Source: Anseranas semipalmata (lineage: Eukaryota > Chordata > Aves > Anseriformes > Anseranatidae). From it: DNA of 64,000 nt. Positions within the stretch are counted from its first letter, which is position 1; every line of letters begins with the position of its first letter. A program made the translations under genes and the position numbers. The notes below the pieces were generated by a model. It saw only the letters and a list, made by a program, of their open reading frames with translations. It did not search any database and was not told where the DNA came from. The stretch lies in assembly GCA_013399115.1 (NCBI GenBank), contig VXAA01000961.1, positions 328,996 through 392,995 of the forward strand. The letters are read 5' to 3'. Positions 61,064 through 64,000 of this stretch are shown piece after piece.

Positions 61064-62780
61064 ATCCCATCAGTCTTTGAAGATATCTTGGAAGAGTCAG
61101 CCTCACCGTGAAAGTGTTTGTTAGGTCATAGCAGGAATTTTGGAATGCAAATCTCCCCAGAAATAACATGCTGTTAGTGTCAGTAGCATCTTGCTGAACA
61201 CGCTAGGATCAGTATACCCTGGAATTGCATGATGTCTCTCATGGCATGATCTGTTTCTCACTGATTTCTGTAAGAGTTGACTCGGACTTTAAATATTCTC
61301 CTCATCTGCAACCAAAGCAAACACTGGATGCGTGTAAAAACCTCATTCCCCCTATGGCTTGCATACTGTCCCTAATCAACAGGATATTCTACATCATGGG
61401 TTACACAACTATGAGAATTTAATTCTCAGGGTCTCACACAATGGATTTTATCATCTAAAAGCAAAAGATCCTATTCTTTATGTAGGAGCTTGCAATTTGT
61501 TCACCACAACCTTAATCCAGCAGAACATACAAACACACTTGAACGTTTTGATGGAATGGACTTTAAGTAGTATTACATATGAAATTTATCAGTGATGATG
61601 TTCATCCACTAAGTAGTTTTATAAACCATTCTCCCCATATATATATACAGTCGGAATGTTAAACAGGATTGTATGCAATATTCACTCCCTGTCATAGCAT
61701 TACGCCCACTTAATTATTTTTAAACATAGTAATGCCAGTGACTGGCAATGGCATAGTTTAGATTTGGGTTATTCTAGCTTTGGTGCAAGACTCCACACTG
61801 CAGCAGCATATGTAACATGATGCATCGATTATTAATTCCGCTCTCTCATGTCAGGCATGAGAGCTCTTCATTTGCAGGAAGCTGAATCAGTTTATGATTT
61901 TTTTTACCAATGAACCGTGGGAGTCTTGTATGTCCTTCTGTAATATAGGAGAAAGAAGCGGAAAGAACCAAGGGACTATCAGAGAAATAAGAAAGCTGCA
62001 TGTCGTATCTGTAGGATTAGATTTGAGACTGAACAAACCAGCTTTTGCAATCTACAGGACTAGGGCAGTTAACCACTAAAGAGTTCTTTGCTATATTGTC
62101 TCATCAAAAAATGGAAAAGGAAAGAGATTCTAGTTGATGTCCAAATATATGAACTTTGGTAGTAAACACTACCGACTCTCAAAAGACTATAGGGGAAAAA
62201 GGTATATTAAAAATTACCACAAGCTGCACATCAGTGATTATTTCCACCTATGAACCTTAGTAGCATGTGGTTTTGACAGAAGAACTGAAAAACTGCTGAT
62301 GAAGAAACACTGAATTAATGTTTCTACAAAATAAATGTGTCCTTGCTACAGCATCTCAGGATGCTTTTTGAAATATTTAGTCCCATCATGAATATAATCT
62401 AAAACCTCATTTGCAACAAAGCAGTCTAAAAATAAAAACTTCTGCAATGAAGATAAGCGGTTTTAATTTTTTTGTGAATTACTCAGTGACCAGAGTGATA
62501 TGCAAAAGTTAAGATTACCTGGTGAGACCTGTGTGCATAAAGACAGAGTAAAAAGTATCATATTCACCAATACAGTGTAAATTCTGTGTTGTCACAGAGC
62601 CATTAATGACCAATTAAATTAGCCACAATGATTCGATTAAGTTCCCCACGTTGAGCGCACTGAATGGAGGAGGAATCCCTTGCAGGGAGCTGGCAACGCA
62701 AGAGAGGGGAGAGGTTATTTGGGAGGAGCTGTGTTACTAAAGGTTTTCTGAGCAAACAGTCCAGGAGAGTCTGAGACGTT
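61064..62780. other. Non-coding DNA, nothing recognised
   Basis: AT-rich unique sequence including a short TATATATATA near 61639. No gene or repeat family recognised. Confidence 0.5.
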
Positions 62781-62872
62781 GTCCCTAAGCAACCTAATGC
62801 ACCTCTGAGGTCGGCCCCGCTTTGAACTCCAGAGGTTTCTTCCAATCTAAATTATTTTATGATTCTCTATCA
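62781..62872 (+). mobile_element. CR1 LINE 3' terminal fragment, diverged
   Basis: GTCCCTAAGCAACCTAATGC is followed by GGTCGGCCCCGCTTTGAACTC, CAGAGGTTTCTTCCAATCTAA and ATTATTTTATGATTCTCTAT, matching the order of the CR1 3' end with about 20 percent or more divergence. Severely 5'-truncated and older than the copy at 35637. Confidence 0.88.
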
Positions 62873-63839
62873 ATTTTATTAGCATTCTAGATTATCCATT
62901 GCACTCAAATGCAGATTGGCTTTGCACTCCGAGGTAGGGACCTATAGCTCATTATCCTATGGTTCCTCCTATGCTTTCTAAGCATCCCAGTTCATTCCTG
63001 GATGTCCATTGCGTAGGTTTCAAGCACTCCAGCCCTGGATGCAGGTTACGTTCCCCAACTGCAACGTCTCCTCTGTAAGCATGAATCCCAGCAGGGATTC
63101 TTAATAAACTCACTGCAACCTGCACTGGTTTAAACATTTGGTAAGGAATGATCTGCAGAACCAAACATTGCTTTAATAACAATACAATTTTCAAACGGCT
63201 AAGAAACCCAAATGCAGACAAGTGCTGAGGCACCAGCCAGGGGACGGATGCTGACAGGCAAGGATCATGCGCTGTAGGGATGTAAAAACACTGACACATC
63301 ACAGAGCCTAAAAGTTTACGAACTGCCAGGCTGGTTTGCGTTTTGTGGAGGCTGCATCATGGGATCCCTTCGCCTCGATGGACCCGGCTTTGAATCGCTA
63401 TCTCCACCCTGTGCCCCACTGCGGCACAGCAAATTTCATACTGCTTTATCTCCCATCCCTCCTCCTCCGACCCCTCGCCTAAACTTGGAGCATCGCTGCT
63501 CCTCTCCCGGCAATCCGACAGTGCCTTTGACAGCTTCTGTGCTTATCCATGAGTGACTCGCCCCTCGCCCCTGGAATTTTAGAAAGATTTTCTTAATCTT
63601 AACCAGTGGAAACCAACTTTCTACCAAAAGTCTCCTTTTCTCAAGTAGTTCTTTGGAAGGAGGAAAGAGTTCTTCTATACAGCACTGCGTGCAGCATTTA
63701 CAGCATTCTTGCAAACTCCTCTCAAAGCTTTAAGTCATTCCTCTCCCAAAGTCTTTCAGGACGCTGGAAAGAGTAAACTGTCCCAGAGCTCTGGCGCAGA
63801 GGAATATCCTTTTTATTACTGAATACGTGCACCCGCATT
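62873..63839. other. Non-coding shore of the CpG island
   Basis: GC content and CpG frequency rise from about 63340 onwards. Short frames (65 codons on +, 92 on minus) show no known family. This could be upstream promoter or 5' UTR sequence of a gene lying beyond the right edge, but no start or splice site can be assigned. Confidence 0.35.
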
Positions 63840-64000
63840 ACACGGCGGCTGCAGCCCCGTGCTCCCTCACAGCGCCCCTCACACCAGCCCGCTGGCCCAA
63901 CCAACGCTGGCAACGCACCCGCGCCTCAGCCGCCGCCGAGCAGCGCTCGCACAGCCCCGGGGCCTCCTGCGGCTCACGCTGCCCCCCGGGAACGGGCGGG
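63840..64000. promoter_or_regulatory. Edge of a CpG island (truncated by the window)
   Basis: About 20 CpGs in 161 bases with GC above 70 percent, in sharp contrast to the CpG-depleted 60 kb before it. A GGGCGGG SP1-type box ends the window at 63994-64000, and GCCGCCGCCG lies at about 63930. Such islands usually mark promoters of widely expressed or developmental genes. Direction and gene are unknown. A 63-codon minus-strand frame (63722-63913) overlaps it, with no homology. Confidence 0.7.

Noticed and set aside
1..64000. CRISPR arrays, bacterial operons, integrons, tRNA or rRNA genes
   Set aside because: Repeat content is that of a bird nuclear genome. No regularly spaced direct repeats with unique spacers, no ribosome-binding sites with gene arrays, and no tRNA B-box or rRNA text were seen.

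Overview
The window looks like a stretch of bird nuclear genome, probably from a macrochromosome. The main evidence is the repeat content: seven CR1 LINE loci, several with the diagnostic ATTCTATG-type 3' tail, one solo LTR of the avian ERVL type, a few ancient MIR-like SINE copies, and few other interspersed repeats. The background is AT-rich and CpG-poor. Two single N positions (6942 and 36606) indicate a draft assembly. The species cannot be fixed from this sequence alone. I recognise no protein-coding gene, tRNA, rRNA or other known RNA gene. The open frames of 60 to 200 codons are overlapping, lack family signatures and look like chance. The exception is 35640-36071, which is the C-terminus of a CR1 retrotransposon protein. 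The window is best read as intergenic or large-intron DNA. A CpG island begins at about 63840 and runs off the right edge, so a promoter may lie just outside. 

Layout. 1-15 kb: non-coding DNA with small CpG-rich patches (2085-2290, 12245-12390), a 130-bp homopyrimidine microsatellite (5831-5960) and a TG repeat (12909-12954). 15-25 kb: a CR1 tail (15381), a small tandem repeat carrying three copies of a 5' splice-site consensus (15868-15925), a cluster of SOX, RUNX and GATA motifs (18450-19073), a 16-bp minisatellite (21071-21181) and an antisense MIR (24632). 25-36 kb: a short CR1 tail, mostly featureless DNA, a 74-nt imperfect hairpin (33002-33075) and a pyrimidine-rich block (34806-35480). 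35.6-37.1 kb: a CR1 with an open ORF2 C-terminus followed by the solo LTR. 37-49 kb: simple repeats, a CR1 invaded by a younger CR1 (40796-41310), a MIR (44455), a candidate unassigned exon (45900-46171) and two more CR1 fragments (48058, 48461). 49-64 kb: a GGAA microsatellite, a probable non-autonomous hAT transposon with target duplication (54865-55173), two small tandem duplications, a CR1 tail (62781) and the CpG island edge. 

No genes work together here in any way the sequence shows. I found no convincing new biological system. The items most worth checking are the hairpin at 33.0 kb, the SOX/RUNX/GATA cluster at 18.5 kb, the candidate exon at 45.9 kb and the hAT-like element at 54.9 kb.
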